Source: Pseudomonas fragi
GTDB lineage: Bacteria; Pseudomonadota; Gammaproteobacteria; Pseudomonadales; Pseudomonadaceae
Assembly: GCF_900105835.1 (NCBI RefSeq)
Contig: NZ_LT629783.1
Location: 3,308,501 to 3,372,500 of the forward strand
Direction: 5' to 3'
DNA: 64,000 nucleotides
This document shows, piece by piece, positions 36,832-45,019 of the stretch. A program made the translations under genes and the position numbers. Numbering within the stretch: position 1 is the first letter of the stretch; each line of letters begins with the position of its first letter. Below the pieces are notes generated by a model. It saw only the letters and a program-made list of their open reading frames with translations. It made no database searches and had not been told where the DNA came from.

Positions 36832-37746
36832 TCACTGCTTAAGCTTCTCGAAACGATAAAACAGGTTAGGTTCGCTCACCACATAAATAGTCCCTTTATC
36901 GTCCATCGCCACGCCTTCTGCCTGCGGCACTGAGCGGGTCAAACCGTGCTGACCCTTTTTCAGCGACAGTGTGCTGATCGGCTTTCCGTCCAGGCCCAGC
37001 TCAAGCAGCAATTTCGACTCGTCCGACAGCGCCAGTAAATGCCCGGTGCGCTTGTCATGCTCCAGATCCGACAAATCCCGTACAAACAAGCCCGCATCCC
37101 GTTGTGGATGAGTCGCCACATGAATGGCAGACGGTTGCCTGGAAGTGTCCAGGGGGAAACCTCTCACTTCATAAATCAGCATCGGGTCGCGCTCTTTGGC
37201 CACAAACATGCGCTTGCCTACCGGGTCGTAGGCCAGGCCTTCGAAACCCTTGTTGCTGGGTTTATGGAGCCCCAGCGTCAATTGTTCAGCATCACGGGCA
37301 TCCAGGACCCGGGTGTTGTCATCAACCTTGACTTTAAACAGCCGATGTTCACGCTCGTCGGCAATGACGTAGGTATTTTCGCCAACAAACTCGACCGCCT
37401 CGGCATCGCCAAAGCCGATCAGCTTTATACGCCGCAAAATTCGACCATCCAGGGACAGTTCAAAAAGTTCGGCATCTTTATTGGTCACGGTAAACAGGGT
37501 TTGGCGAATGGGATCGAAGGTCAGAGACGAGGCATCGTCTTCAATCCCCTTGATCTCCATGCCTTGCAATACGACGTGGTATTCGCCCAGTTTGATCGCA
37601 TCTGGTTCGACAGGTTGCCACAACTGGCTGACGTTAAACCATAGGCGTGCCGGCAAACGATCATGCTGCGCTGCAACGCTACAAACTATGAGTAATACGA
37701 GTACGATACAAATAATAAAAACTGTAGAGCGGCTGACAGGACGCAT
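36832..37746 (-). CDS. SdiA-regulated family protein, tandem copy 2
   Basis: 304 aa, closest to copy 1. The N-terminus (MRPVSRSTVFIICIVLVLL) and the last 70 residues are nearly the same, whereas the middle differs more (SLTFDPIRQTLFTVTNKDAELFELSLDGRI). About 60 bp upstream of the ATG also match copy 1 (shared TAACTCTAAATT and AATTTAAACTTAATCC). It could be transcribed together with copy 3, which lies upstream on the same strand; copy 1 lies downstream. Periplasmic, anchored, role unknown. Confidence 0.85.
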   Translation of the reverse strand: MRPVSRSTVFIICIVLVLLIVCSVAAQHDRLPARLWFNVSQLWQPVEPDAIKLGEYHVVLQGMEIKGIEDDASSLTFDPIRQTLFTVTNKDAELFELSLDGRILRRIKLIGFGDAEAVEFVGENTYVIADEREHRLFKVKVDDNTRVLDARDAEQLTLGLHKPSNKGFEGLAYDPVGKRMFVAKERDPMLIYEVRGFPLDTSRQPSAIHVATHPQRDAGLFVRDLSDLEHDKRTGHLLALSDESKLLLELGLDGKPISTLSLKKGQHGLTRSVPQAEGVAMDDKGTIYVVSEPNLFYRFEKLKQ

Positions 37747-37871
37747 TGGGGATAACTCTAAATTTAACAGGCAGCTTAAATGCCAGCGGTGCCTGAATTT
37801 AAACTTAATCCCCAATGCGCAAATAGATAGAAACTAGCGTTTAAGCCTTTTCCTACTTGATTTAAAGAAAA

Positions 37872-38804
37872 TCACTTCACTGTCTTTTCAAAACGATAAA
37901 ACAGGTTCGGCTCGCTCACCATGTACAACGTGCCGTGTTCATCAATCGCAACACCTTCGGCCCGGGGAATGGTGTTCTTCAGGCCATTGAAGCCGCCGAG
38001 CAAGGTAATGAAGCTGACTTGTTCACCCAGTTCGTCCAGTTCCAGCAGCATATGCGAATCGGCCGACAGCACCAATGTATGGCCCGTACGCGGATCAACG
38101 CTCAGGGCCGAGAGGTTGCGCAGGTCCAGCTCATCGCTGGGCACTTTCTGCTTGCTGCCGGTGAGCACCTGGCTGCCGTCGCTCTTCCATACAAACAACT
38201 GCGGCGGACGCTCCTCACCCAGCAACAACTGTTGGCGGCGCGGGTCCCAGGCAATGGCTTCGAAGGCCTTGTTCTGGTTTTTCGAAGGCCCCAGGTCGTA
38301 CTTGGGGAAGTCGGCAATATTCAGGCTTTTGGTGTTGGCATCGATGTTGACGATGCTCAGCATATGTTCACGCTCATCGACAATGGCCAGCAGGCCGTTC
38401 TCCATGACGGTCAGGCCTTCCGGGTTGCTCCAGCCCACCAGCGGGATTTTGCGCAGCACGTCGCCATTGAGGGTCAGTTCCACGAGAAACGGGTTTTTGC
38501 CCATCACCGAAAACAGTGTTTTGGTCAGCGGGTTATAGGCCAGGTCCGACGCTTCGTCCTTTTCCATCCCCGGCAACACCTTGGCATCAATCACCGCCCG
38601 ATAGTCAGGTAGCCAAATGCTTTCATTCTGCTCGGACTGGCTTTCAAACCGCTCCAGTACCCACAGCGCACCGCGGTCATCCCAATGCATGATCCATGCG
38701 AGCCCATAGAACAATGCACCCGCCAGCAACACCCAGGAGTACCAGCGCAGGCTGAAACGTGAGGGCCGGGGAACAGGCGGTATCAACTGTGGGTTTGTTG
38801 CCAT
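37872..38804 (-). CDS. SdiA-regulated family protein, tandem copy 3 (diverged)
   Basis: 310 aa, the most diverged of the three and first in transcription order. The ATG at 38804 (MATNPQLIPPVPRPSRFSLRW) is chosen. A proline-rich cytoplasmic start is followed by one helix (about 24-42) and the same PF06977 domain: DLAYNPLTKTLFSVMGKNPFLVEL, EAIAWDPRRQQLLLGEERPPQLF, VDPRTGHTLVLSADSHMLLEL. The C-terminal AEGVAIDEHGTLYMVSEPNLFYRFEK matches the other copies. It probably founded the array. Function unknown. Confidence 0.85.
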   Translation of the reverse strand: MATNPQLIPPVPRPSRFSLRWYSWVLLAGALFYGLAWIMHWDDRGALWVLERFESQSEQNESIWLPDYRAVIDAKVLPGMEKDEASDLAYNPLTKTLFSVMGKNPFLVELTLNGDVLRKIPLVGWSNPEGLTVMENGLLAIVDEREHMLSIVNIDANTKSLNIADFPKYDLGPSKNQNKAFEAIAWDPRRQQLLLGEERPPQLFVWKSDGSQVLTGSKQKVPSDELDLRNLSALSVDPRTGHTLVLSADSHMLLELDELGEQVSFITLLGGFNGLKNTIPRAEGVAIDEHGTLYMVSEPNLFYRFEKTVK

Positions 38805-39122
38805 TTGAGTGGGCTTCCGAAAGGTTGGGCCAGAACTAAATATCACAAAGCGGGCAAACCGGCTGCCTCGCCTCTGGCGATTATGCAGACGGAGTGTGAA
38901 ATAAATGGCAAAAACGCAAAAAAACTCATCATGCCCCAGGCCCTGAGTGATTCAACCCCTCCAGGCGCTCGGCGATAGCAGGCCATTAAGCATGCGACAC
39001 ACTTATACGACGGATGAGTCGACAACCCTGTATCCGCGTAACTTGCGGCGCAATGTTAAAGCGCTCTATCAGTAGGAACTTTCTGAATAATACAGGGACA
39101 TTTATATTAGCTATGTTCGCCC
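38805..39122. other. AT-richer intergenic region between copy 3 and the two-repeat protein gene
   Basis: About 490 bp (to 39295) lie between these divergent genes. It is visibly less GC-rich than the neighbours, especially 39040-39180. Apart from the sigma-70-like promoter at 39123 I find no gene, repeat or RNA signature; the short open frames here lack Shine-Dalgarno sites. Confidence 0.5.
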
Positions 39123-39151
39123 TTGACACCCATCCCCGCGGACTCTTATCT
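39123..39151 (+). promoter_or_regulatory. Candidate sigma-70 promoter for the two-repeat protein gene
   Basis: TTGACA (exact -35) at 39123-39128, 17-base spacer, TTATCT at 39146-39151 (TATCTA with an 18-base spacer is an alternative). This would give a 5' leader of roughly 135 nt before the ATG at 39296. Confidence 0.5.
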
Positions 39152-39295
39152 AATAAATACAAAGCCACCCAGTCACTTCTTCAAGTCAATATTTATTGCG
39201 TTATCAATGTGCCGCCAGCACGCGTGACTGCGCGCGAGGGCCGGCCTGCGCAGACGCGTAGCGTTCCCTTACATACTGGAAAGGAATCTTTAAAT

Positions 39296-40060
39296 ATGCC
39301 CTTTACTTCATGCATCAACAAACTGGCCGCCCCTGCACTGTCGAACCCTGCCAGGCATACTGTTTGCGCGCGCGCCGCCGAGCACTTGCTTATTACAATA
39401 AATCCGTACACGAACATGGAAGAAGGCGACCTGGTCGAGTTGTTCTGGGACGGCTGTTATGTTGCCTCGCAGCAGATCATCAAAGCCGATATTGGCCAGC
39501 CTGTCCTTTTAAGAGTGCCGCACAGTTTTATTCAAAATGGTACGGCGCGCCTCTATTACCGGGTGATGCATATCGGCAGCAGCCCGGCTCTTTCTGCGCA
39601 ACTTAAAATCTTTGTCAAACTTGACTGCCCTGGCGGCGAAGCCATCGGCGAGGAAAACCAGGGCCTTGCGCCGCTGGTGATTCCGCTGCCGATCCAGCGT
39701 TATGGGGTAAACCCCAGCCAGATGAAGCGCGGCGTGCCGCTGACGATCGAACCCTATCGCAACATGGCCTGCGATGACGCAATCACCCTGCTCTGGGGCG
39801 ATGTACGCCTGGACGTGCCGAAACTGCGCAAGGTGGATATCGACAAGCCCGTCAGCGTGTTTGTGCCCCCGCATATTATCCAGGAGGCTGGCGAAGACGC
39901 CCGGCTGGAGGTGACTTACTGCGTGATCGACCGCGTGGGCAACAACTCGCGCTGGGCACCGGCGCGGGTACTCAAGGTCGGCGTCCCCAGGCTCTACCTC
40001 AACCCTGCTCCAAGGGAGGTGCTGCAGGCTGCAGAGCCGCGGCCCAACTGGCGCAACTAG
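39296..40060 (+). CDS. Unrecognised protein with two tandem beta-type repeats
   Basis: 254 aa from ATG 39296, which follows GGAAAGGAA; the frame is open further up but those codons have no Shine-Dalgarno. I do not recognise a named family. Two repeats of about 80-100 residues are visible: LLITINPYTNMEEGDLVELFWDG at about 31-53 and PLTIEPYRNMACDDAITLLWGD at about 150-171, each followed by a D-I-x-K/Q-P-V segment, VP-x-x-I/F-I-Q and a Y-x-V-x strand. The pattern resembles small Ig-like beta sandwiches seen in Pseudomonas surface proteins, but that is inference. No signal peptide is seen. It is a single-gene unit. Confidence 0.65.
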   Translation: MPFTSCINKLAAPALSNPARHTVCARAAEHLLITINPYTNMEEGDLVELFWDGCYVASQQIIKADIGQPVLLRVPHSFIQNGTARLYYRVMHIGSSPALSAQLKIFVKLDCPGGEAIGEENQGLAPLVIPLPIQRYGVNPSQMKRGVPLTIEPYRNMACDDAITLLWGDVRLDVPKLRKVDIDKPVSVFVPPHIIQEAGEDARLEVTYCVIDRVGNNSRWAPARVLKVGVPRLYLNPAPREVLQAAEPRPNWRN

Positions 40061-40171
40061 GGCCGGGCGGGCGATGGAATCGTCTATTCATATTCCTAAA
40101 AGTTAGTTCTTTAAATTTTTATACTCGATTAGGGTATATGCACCGGACCACCGGACTCTCGGCTTTTATCC

Positions 40172-40189
40172 GCGCCGCACAAGCGGCGC
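40172..40189 (+). promoter_or_regulatory. Leader hairpin before the sulfur cluster
   Basis: Perfect 7-bp stem GCGCCGC-ACAA-GCGGCGC followed by CCCCAT, 22 bp before a short leader ORF. No U-run. It may influence ribosome access or transcript stability. Confidence 0.4.
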
Positions 40190-40211
40190 CCCCATGAAAC
40201 GTGAGGTAGGT

Positions 40212-40280
40212 ATGGTCCGTAACACAATCACCCTTGTGCATAACGCCAGGGCATTGAGTGCAGCCAAGGAGCGCAACTAA
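40212..40280 (+). CDS. Candidate 22-codon leader peptide overlapping sfnB start
   Basis: ATG at 40212 preceded by GAGGTAGGT; product MVRNTITLVHNARALSAAKERN. Its stop TAA shares a base with the ATG of the next gene (TAATG), which suggests translational coupling. It has no Cys or sulfur-rich codon run, so attenuation by charged tRNA is not obvious. Real expression is unproven. Confidence 0.35.
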   Translation: MVRNTITLVHNARALSAAKERN

Positions 40281-41521
40281 TGTCCAACTTGGCCAATGCA
40301 CACCTGCAAAGCGACCAGGATGTCGCGCCTCTGTTGCTGGCAGCGCAGGTTCTGCGCACCGACAACGAAGCCCTTGAAGCCGCGCGTAGCCTGGCGGCCA
40401 ATGCCCGCGAACACGCTGGCAAGCGCGACCTGCAGCGCAAGTTGCCCTGGTCGCTGGTGGAAGAATTCACCCGTAGCGGGCTGGGCAGCCTCTCCATTGC
40501 CCGGGAATTTGGCGGGCCCCAGGTGTCATTCGTGACCCTGGCTGAAGTGTTCGCCATTATTTCGGCGGCCGACCCGGCGCTGGGGCAGATCCCGCAGAAT
40601 CAGGTGGGCATTCTCAGCCTGATTGCTGCCACGGCCACCCCGGCGCAAAAAGAACACCTGTTCGCCAGCGTGTTGCAAGGCTGGCGCATCGGCAATGCAG
40701 GCCCCGAACGCGGCAGTAAAAACACCCTGGAATTGAAAGCGCGGATCACCGCCGATGGCGATGATTTCGTCATAAACGGTCAGAAGTTTTACTCCACTGG
40801 TGCCCTGTTTGCCCACTGGATCGCGGTCAAGGCGCTCGACGATAACGGCAAGCAGGTCATGGCCTTTGTACGTCGCGGTACGCCCGGCCTGCGGGTAGTG
40901 GATGACTGGTCCGGCTTTGGTCAGCGCACTACTGCCAGCGGCACCGTATTGCTTAACAACGTGCGGGTTGAAGCTGAACTGGTAGTCGACAGCTCTCGGC
41001 TCAACGATGCCCCGAACATTCAGGGCGCCGTATCGCAACTGATTCAGGCCGCCATCGATCTGGGCATTGCACGCGGCGCCATTGCCGACACTATCAGTTT
41101 TGTCCGCGAGCGCTCGCGCCCGTGGATCGACGCCAAGGTCGAACGCAACAGTGATGACCCCTATGTAATTGCCGATATCGGCAAGCTGAACATTGAGCTG
41201 CATGCAGCCGAAGCCTTGCTGCGCAAAGCCGGTCGCGTGCTGGATGAAGTCAGCGCTGCACCGATTGACGCTGCTGGCGCTGCCCGCGCCTCGATTGCGG
41301 TAGCTGAAGCCAAGGTGCTGAGCACCGAGCTGTCGCTGCTGGCCAGCGAAAAGCTCTTCGAACTGGCCGGTAGCCGCGCCAGCCTGGCCGAATTCAACCT
41401 CGACCGCCACTGGCGCAATGCCCGGGTCCACACCCTGCACGACCCGGTGCGCTGGAAGTACCACGCCATCGGCGCCTATCGCCTCAACGGCGCCCTGCCT
41501 GCCCGGCATTCCTGGATCTGA
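40280..41521 (+). CDS. SfnB family sulfur-acquisition oxidoreductase, copy 1
   Basis: 413-aa flavoprotein of acyl-CoA dehydrogenase fold in the SfnB branch, which acts in using organosulfur compounds under sulfate limitation rather than in fatty-acid oxidation. The N-terminal helical domain (LPWSLVEEFTRSGLGSLSIAREFGG) is followed by a beta domain with NGQKFYSTGALFAHW (about 165-180) and the VVDDWSGFGQRTTASGTVLLNNV block, then a C-terminal helical bundle ending HWRNARVHTLHDPVRWKYH. AAGGAG is its Shine-Dalgarno. First large gene of the sulfur cluster. Confidence 0.87.
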   Translation: MSNLANAHLQSDQDVAPLLLAAQVLRTDNEALEAARSLAANAREHAGKRDLQRKLPWSLVEEFTRSGLGSLSIAREFGGPQVSFVTLAEVFAIISAADPALGQIPQNQVGILSLIAATATPAQKEHLFASVLQGWRIGNAGPERGSKNTLELKARITADGDDFVINGQKFYSTGALFAHWIAVKALDDNGKQVMAFVRRGTPGLRVVDDWSGFGQRTTASGTVLLNNVRVEAELVVDSSRLNDAPNIQGAVSQLIQAAIDLGIARGAIADTISFVRERSRPWIDAKVERNSDDPYVIADIGKLNIELHAAEALLRKAGRVLDEVSAAPIDAAGAARASIAVAEAKVLSTELSLLASEKLFELAGSRASLAEFNLDRHWRNARVHTLHDPVRWKYHAIGAYRLNGALPARHSWI

Positions 41522-41535
41522 CCCTGGAGATACCC

Positions 41536-42732
41536 ATGTCACTGATATCCAAACAGGTCCCGGTTATCCACAGCGATGCCGAGGCCCTGAGCGTAGCGCG
41601 TGAACTGGCCGCACATTTCAAGCGCGACAGCGCCCTGCGCGACCGGGAACGGCGCCTGCCTTATGATGAACTGGAGCTGTTTTCCCACACCGGCCTGTGG
41701 GGCATCAGCGTGCCCAAGGCCTATGGCGGCGCGGGGGTGTCCAACGTCACCCTGGCCCAAGTGATCGCGCTGATCGCCGCGGCTGACGCCTCCCTGGGAC
41801 AAATCCCGCAAAACCATTTTTATGCACTCGAAGTGTTGCGGGTCAATGGCAGCCACGAGCAAAAACAGCGGCTGTATGCCGAAGTGCTGGCCGGGGAGCG
41901 CTTCGGCAATGCCCTGGCTGAAATCGGCACTAAAACTGCCCATGACCGCACCACTCACCTGGCCAGGGCCGAACACGGTTACCGCATCACCGGCCGCAAG
42001 TTCTACGCCACTGGCGCGCTGTATGCGCAGCGGATTCCTACCTCGGTCGTAGACGATGACGGTATCCAGCATCTGGCGTTTGTGCGCCGCGACAGCGACG
42101 GCCTGAACGTGATCGACGACTGGAGCGGGTTTGGCCAACGCACCACGGGCAGTGGCTCGGTGGTGTTCGACAATGTACTGGTCGCCGCCCAGGACGTGAT
42201 CCCCTTCCAGACCGCCTTCGAGCGCCCGACCCCGGTAGGCCCGCTGGCGCAGATTCTTCACGCGGCTATCGACACCGGTATCGCCCGAGCGGCCTTTGAA
42301 GACGCCCTGCACTTTGTGCGTACAAAAACCCGGCCCTGGATCGACGCCACCACGGATATCGCCAGCGAAGACCCCCTGACCCTCAAAAGCTTCGGCCACT
42401 TGAGCGTACGGTTGCATGCCGCCGAGGCCCTGCTGGAGCGTGCTGGCGAGTTCCTCGACATTGCCCAGGCCAACCCCAATGCCAGCACCGTGGCTGCGGC
42501 CTCGATTGCCGTTGCCGAAGCGCGGGCCCTGAGCACCGAGATTTCCCTGGCCGCCGGCAGCACCCTGTTTGAACTGGCGGGCAGCCAGGCCACCCTGGCC
42601 GAGCACGGCCTTGACCGCCACTGGCGCAATGCCCGGGTCCACACCCTGCACGACCCGGTGCGCTGGAAGTACCACGCGGTGGGCAATTACTACCTCAACG
42701 ATGCCAACCCGCCGTTGCGGGGGACCATCTGA
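41536..42732 (+). CDS. SfnB family sulfur-acquisition oxidoreductase, copy 2
   Basis: 398-aa paralogue of the preceding gene with the same domain order (LPYDELELFSHTGLWGISVPKAYGG; TGRKFYATGALYAQ; VIDDWSGFGQRTTGSGSVVFDNV). A 65-bp stretch near the 3' end is identical, base for base, to the same stretch in copy 1. Its stop overlaps the next ATG (ATGA), so it is translationally coupled to the monooxygenase gene, and 14 bp separate it from copy 1. The two may form a heteromer or act on different substrates. Confidence 0.87.
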   Translation: MSLISKQVPVIHSDAEALSVARELAAHFKRDSALRDRERRLPYDELELFSHTGLWGISVPKAYGGAGVSNVTLAQVIALIAAADASLGQIPQNHFYALEVLRVNGSHEQKQRLYAEVLAGERFGNALAEIGTKTAHDRTTHLARAEHGYRITGRKFYATGALYAQRIPTSVVDDDGIQHLAFVRRDSDGLNVIDDWSGFGQRTTGSGSVVFDNVLVAAQDVIPFQTAFERPTPVGPLAQILHAAIDTGIARAAFEDALHFVRTKTRPWIDATTDIASEDPLTLKSFGHLSVRLHAAEALLERAGEFLDIAQANPNASTVAAASIAVAEARALSTEISLAAGSTLFELAGSQATLAEHGLDRHWRNARVHTLHDPVRWKYHAVGNYYLNDANPPLRGTI

Positions 42733-44093
42733 TGAGCAAAAAGAAAATCCTCATCAATGCCTTCAACATGAACTGCATTGGCCATATCAACCACGGGTTG
42801 TGGACCCATCCACGGGACAACTCGACCCGCTTCAACACCCTGGAGTACTGGACGGAGCTGGCGCAGCTGCTGGAGCGCGGGCTGTTTGACGGGCTGTTTA
42901 TCGCCGACATCGTGGGGGTGTACGACGTCTATCAACAATCGGTTGATGTGCCACTCAAAGAGGCCATCCAGTTGCCGGTCAACGACCCGCTGCTACTGGT
43001 TTCGGCGATGGCTGCCGTCACCAAAAACCTCGGCTTTGGCCTGACGGCCAACCTGACCTACGAAACGCCGTATCTGTTCGCACGGCGCATGTCGACCCTG
43101 GACCACCTGACCCGTGGTCGTGTGGGCTGGAATATCGTCACCGGCTACCTCGACAGCGCCGCCAAGGCCATGGGCCTGACCGAACAGGTCGAGCATGACC
43201 GGCGCTACGATCAGGCCGATGAGTACCTGCAAGTGCTCTACAAGCTCTGGGAAGGCAGCTGGGAAAACGACGCCGTGCTCAACGACCGGGTACAACGCAT
43301 CTACGCCCGACCCGACAAGGTGCACAAGGTCAAACACGAAGGTGAGTTCTATCAGGTGGAGGGTTATCACCTCTGCGAACCGTCACCGCAACGCACCCCG
43401 GTACTGTTTCAGGCCGGCAGTTCGGACCGCGGCCTGGTGTTTGCCGGGCGCCATGCCGAGTGCGTGTTTATCAGCGGGCAGACCAAGGCCGCGACCAAAG
43501 CCCAGGTCGACAAGGTGCGTGCCAGCGCCGTGGCAGCGGGCCGCAACCCGGACGACATCAAGCTGTTTATGGGCCTGAACGTGATCGTGGCGCCCACCGA
43601 GGCCGAGGCACTGGCCAAGCGTGATGAGTATTTGAGCTACGCCAGCGCCGAGGCCGGGGTGGCGCACTTTTCCAGTTCCACGGGTATCGATTTTGCCGAT
43701 TACGAACTGGACGAACCGATCCAGTACGTGAAGAGCAACGCGATCCAGTCGGCCACCAAAGTGCTGCAAAACAACGACTGGACCCGGCGCAAGCTGCTCG
43801 AACAGCACGCCCTGGGCGGGCGTTACATCACCTTGGTGGGTTCACCTGAGCAAGTGGCCGACGAGCTGGAATCCTGGATTGCAGAAACGGGCCTGGACGG
43901 GTTCAACCTGACCCGCATCGTCACCCCAGAAAGCTACGTCGATTTTATCGACCTGGTGGTCCCCGAACTGCAGCGCCGGGGTTCCTATAAAACCGCTTAT
44001 GACACCGGCAGCCTGCGGCAAAAGCTGTTTGCCGAAGGCGATGCGCATTTGCCACAACGGCATACCGGCGCGGCCTTCAGGCACACCGTTTAG
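42732..44093 (+). CDS. FMN-dependent monooxygenase, NtaA/SnaA/DszA family
   Basis: 453-aa class C flavin monooxygenase that needs FMNH2 from a partner reductase. Family blocks: INAFNMNCIGHINHGLW at the start, GRVGWNIVTGYLDSAAKAMGL near 130, YARPDKVHKVKHEGEFYQVEG near 200 and PVLFQAGSSDRGLVFAGRHAE near 225. Members oxidise sulfones, chelators and similar compounds. With SfnB genes upstream and a MetQNI transporter downstream, a C-S or sulfone substrate is likely. No flavin reductase gene is in the cluster, so a shared one must supply FMNH2. Confidence 0.89.
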   Translation: MSKKKILINAFNMNCIGHINHGLWTHPRDNSTRFNTLEYWTELAQLLERGLFDGLFIADIVGVYDVYQQSVDVPLKEAIQLPVNDPLLLVSAMAAVTKNLGFGLTANLTYETPYLFARRMSTLDHLTRGRVGWNIVTGYLDSAAKAMGLTEQVEHDRRYDQADEYLQVLYKLWEGSWENDAVLNDRVQRIYARPDKVHKVKHEGEFYQVEGYHLCEPSPQRTPVLFQAGSSDRGLVFAGRHAECVFISGQTKAATKAQVDKVRASAVAAGRNPDDIKLFMGLNVIVAPTEAEALAKRDEYLSYASAEAGVAHFSSSTGIDFADYELDEPIQYVKSNAIQSATKVLQNNDWTRRKLLEQHALGGRYITLVGSPEQVADELESWIAETGLDGFNLTRIVTPESYVDFIDLVVPELQRRGSYKTAYDTGSLRQKLFAEGDAHLPQRHTGAAFRHTV

Positions 44094-44102
44094 CTGATTT
44101 TT

Positions 44103-44189
44103 TGTGGGAGCGGGCTTGCTCGCGATACAAGCGACGCGGTCTTTCAGGCAAGCCGCAGCGCTGCCATCGCGAGCAAGCCCGCTCCCACA
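44103..44189. repeat. REPIN copy 7
   Basis: TGTGGGAGCGGGCTTGCTCG arm and inverse arm ending CCCACA. It sits inside the sulfur gene cluster, between the monooxygenase and the metQ-like gene, so it is likely transcribed and could reduce downstream expression. Confidence 0.9.
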
Positions 44190-44225
44190 GGGTTCAAATT
44201 CCGACTCTTTGACTGGGCAATTCTT

Positions 44226-45017
44226 ATGAACAAAAAACACGCACTGGTGCTGGCCCTCGGGCTGTTTAGCGGTTTGCTCCACGCGGCCGACAAGCCGCTC
44301 AAAGTCGGCACTACCGCCGCTTTCGCCATCCCTCTGGAAACCGCCGTGGCCGAGGCCGACAAGCAAGGGCTCAAGGTCGAACTGGTGGAGTTCACCGACT
44401 GGATCGCACCCAACGTCAGCCTCGCCAGCGGTGATATCGACGTGAACTACTTCCAGCACATCCCGTTCCTGGAAAACGCCAAGGCCGCCGCCGGCTTTGA
44501 TCTGGCGCCCTATGCCAAAGGCATCATCAACAACGTGGGCCTGTATTCGAAAAAGTATAAAAGCCTCGACGCACTGCCTGAAGGCGCCACCGTCGCCATC
44601 GCCAACGACCCGATCAACAGCGGGCGCGGCCTGCAACTGCTGGCCAAGGCCGGGCTGATCACCCTCAAGCCGGGTGTCGGCTACAAGGCCACCGAAGAAG
44701 ACATCATCGCCAACCCGAAAAACATCAAGATCCTGCAGGTTGAGGCCGTGCAACTGGTACGCGCCTACGACGATGCCGACCTGGTGCAGGGCTACCCGGC
44801 CTACATCCGCTTGTCCAAAACCTTCGATGCCGAGTCAGCCTTGCTGTTCGACGGCATTGACCACCCCGAGTATGTGATTCAGTTCGTGATCCAGCCCAAG
44901 AACAAGGACGACCCGCGTCTGGCCAAGTTCATCGATATCTATCAGCACTCGCCTGTCGTGAAAGCTTCGCTGGATAAAACCTACGGCACCCTGTACCAGC
45001 CTGGCTGGGGAGGCTGA
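44226..45017 (+). CDS. MetQ/NlpA-type substrate-binding protein
   Basis: 263-aa periplasmic receptor of the methionine-type ABC importer family. A signal peptide spans residues 1-20 ([16 protein letters not shown]). It lacks the lipobox Cys usual in MetQ, so it should be soluble and not lipid-anchored. Conserved blocks: [33 protein letters not shown] at 47-80 and [16 protein letters not shown] near 120. The neighbouring flavin oxidoreductases suggest a ligand other than methionine, perhaps an organosulfur compound. It is upstream of the ATPase and permease genes in an operon. Confidence 0.88.
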   Translation: MNKKHALVLALGLFSGLLHAADKPLKVGTTAAFAIPLETAVAEADKQGLKVELVEFTDWIAPNVSLASGDIDVNYFQHIPFLENAKAAAGFDLAPYAKGIINNVGLYSKKYKSLDALPEGATVAIANDPINSGRGLQLLAKAGLITLKPGVGYKATEEDIIANPKNIKILQVEAVQLVRAYDDADLVQGYPAYIRLSKTFDAESALLFDGIDHPEYVIQFVIQPKNKDDPRLAKFIDIYQHSPVVKASLDKTYGTLYQPGWGG

Positions 45018-45019
45018 CC

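Noticed and set aside
40204..40275. Sigma-54 promoter for the sulfur cluster (SfnR-type)
   Set aside because: No TGGCAC-N5-TTGC pattern with correct GG-GC spacing was found; the closest, AGGGCATTGAGTGC, has an 8-base gap.
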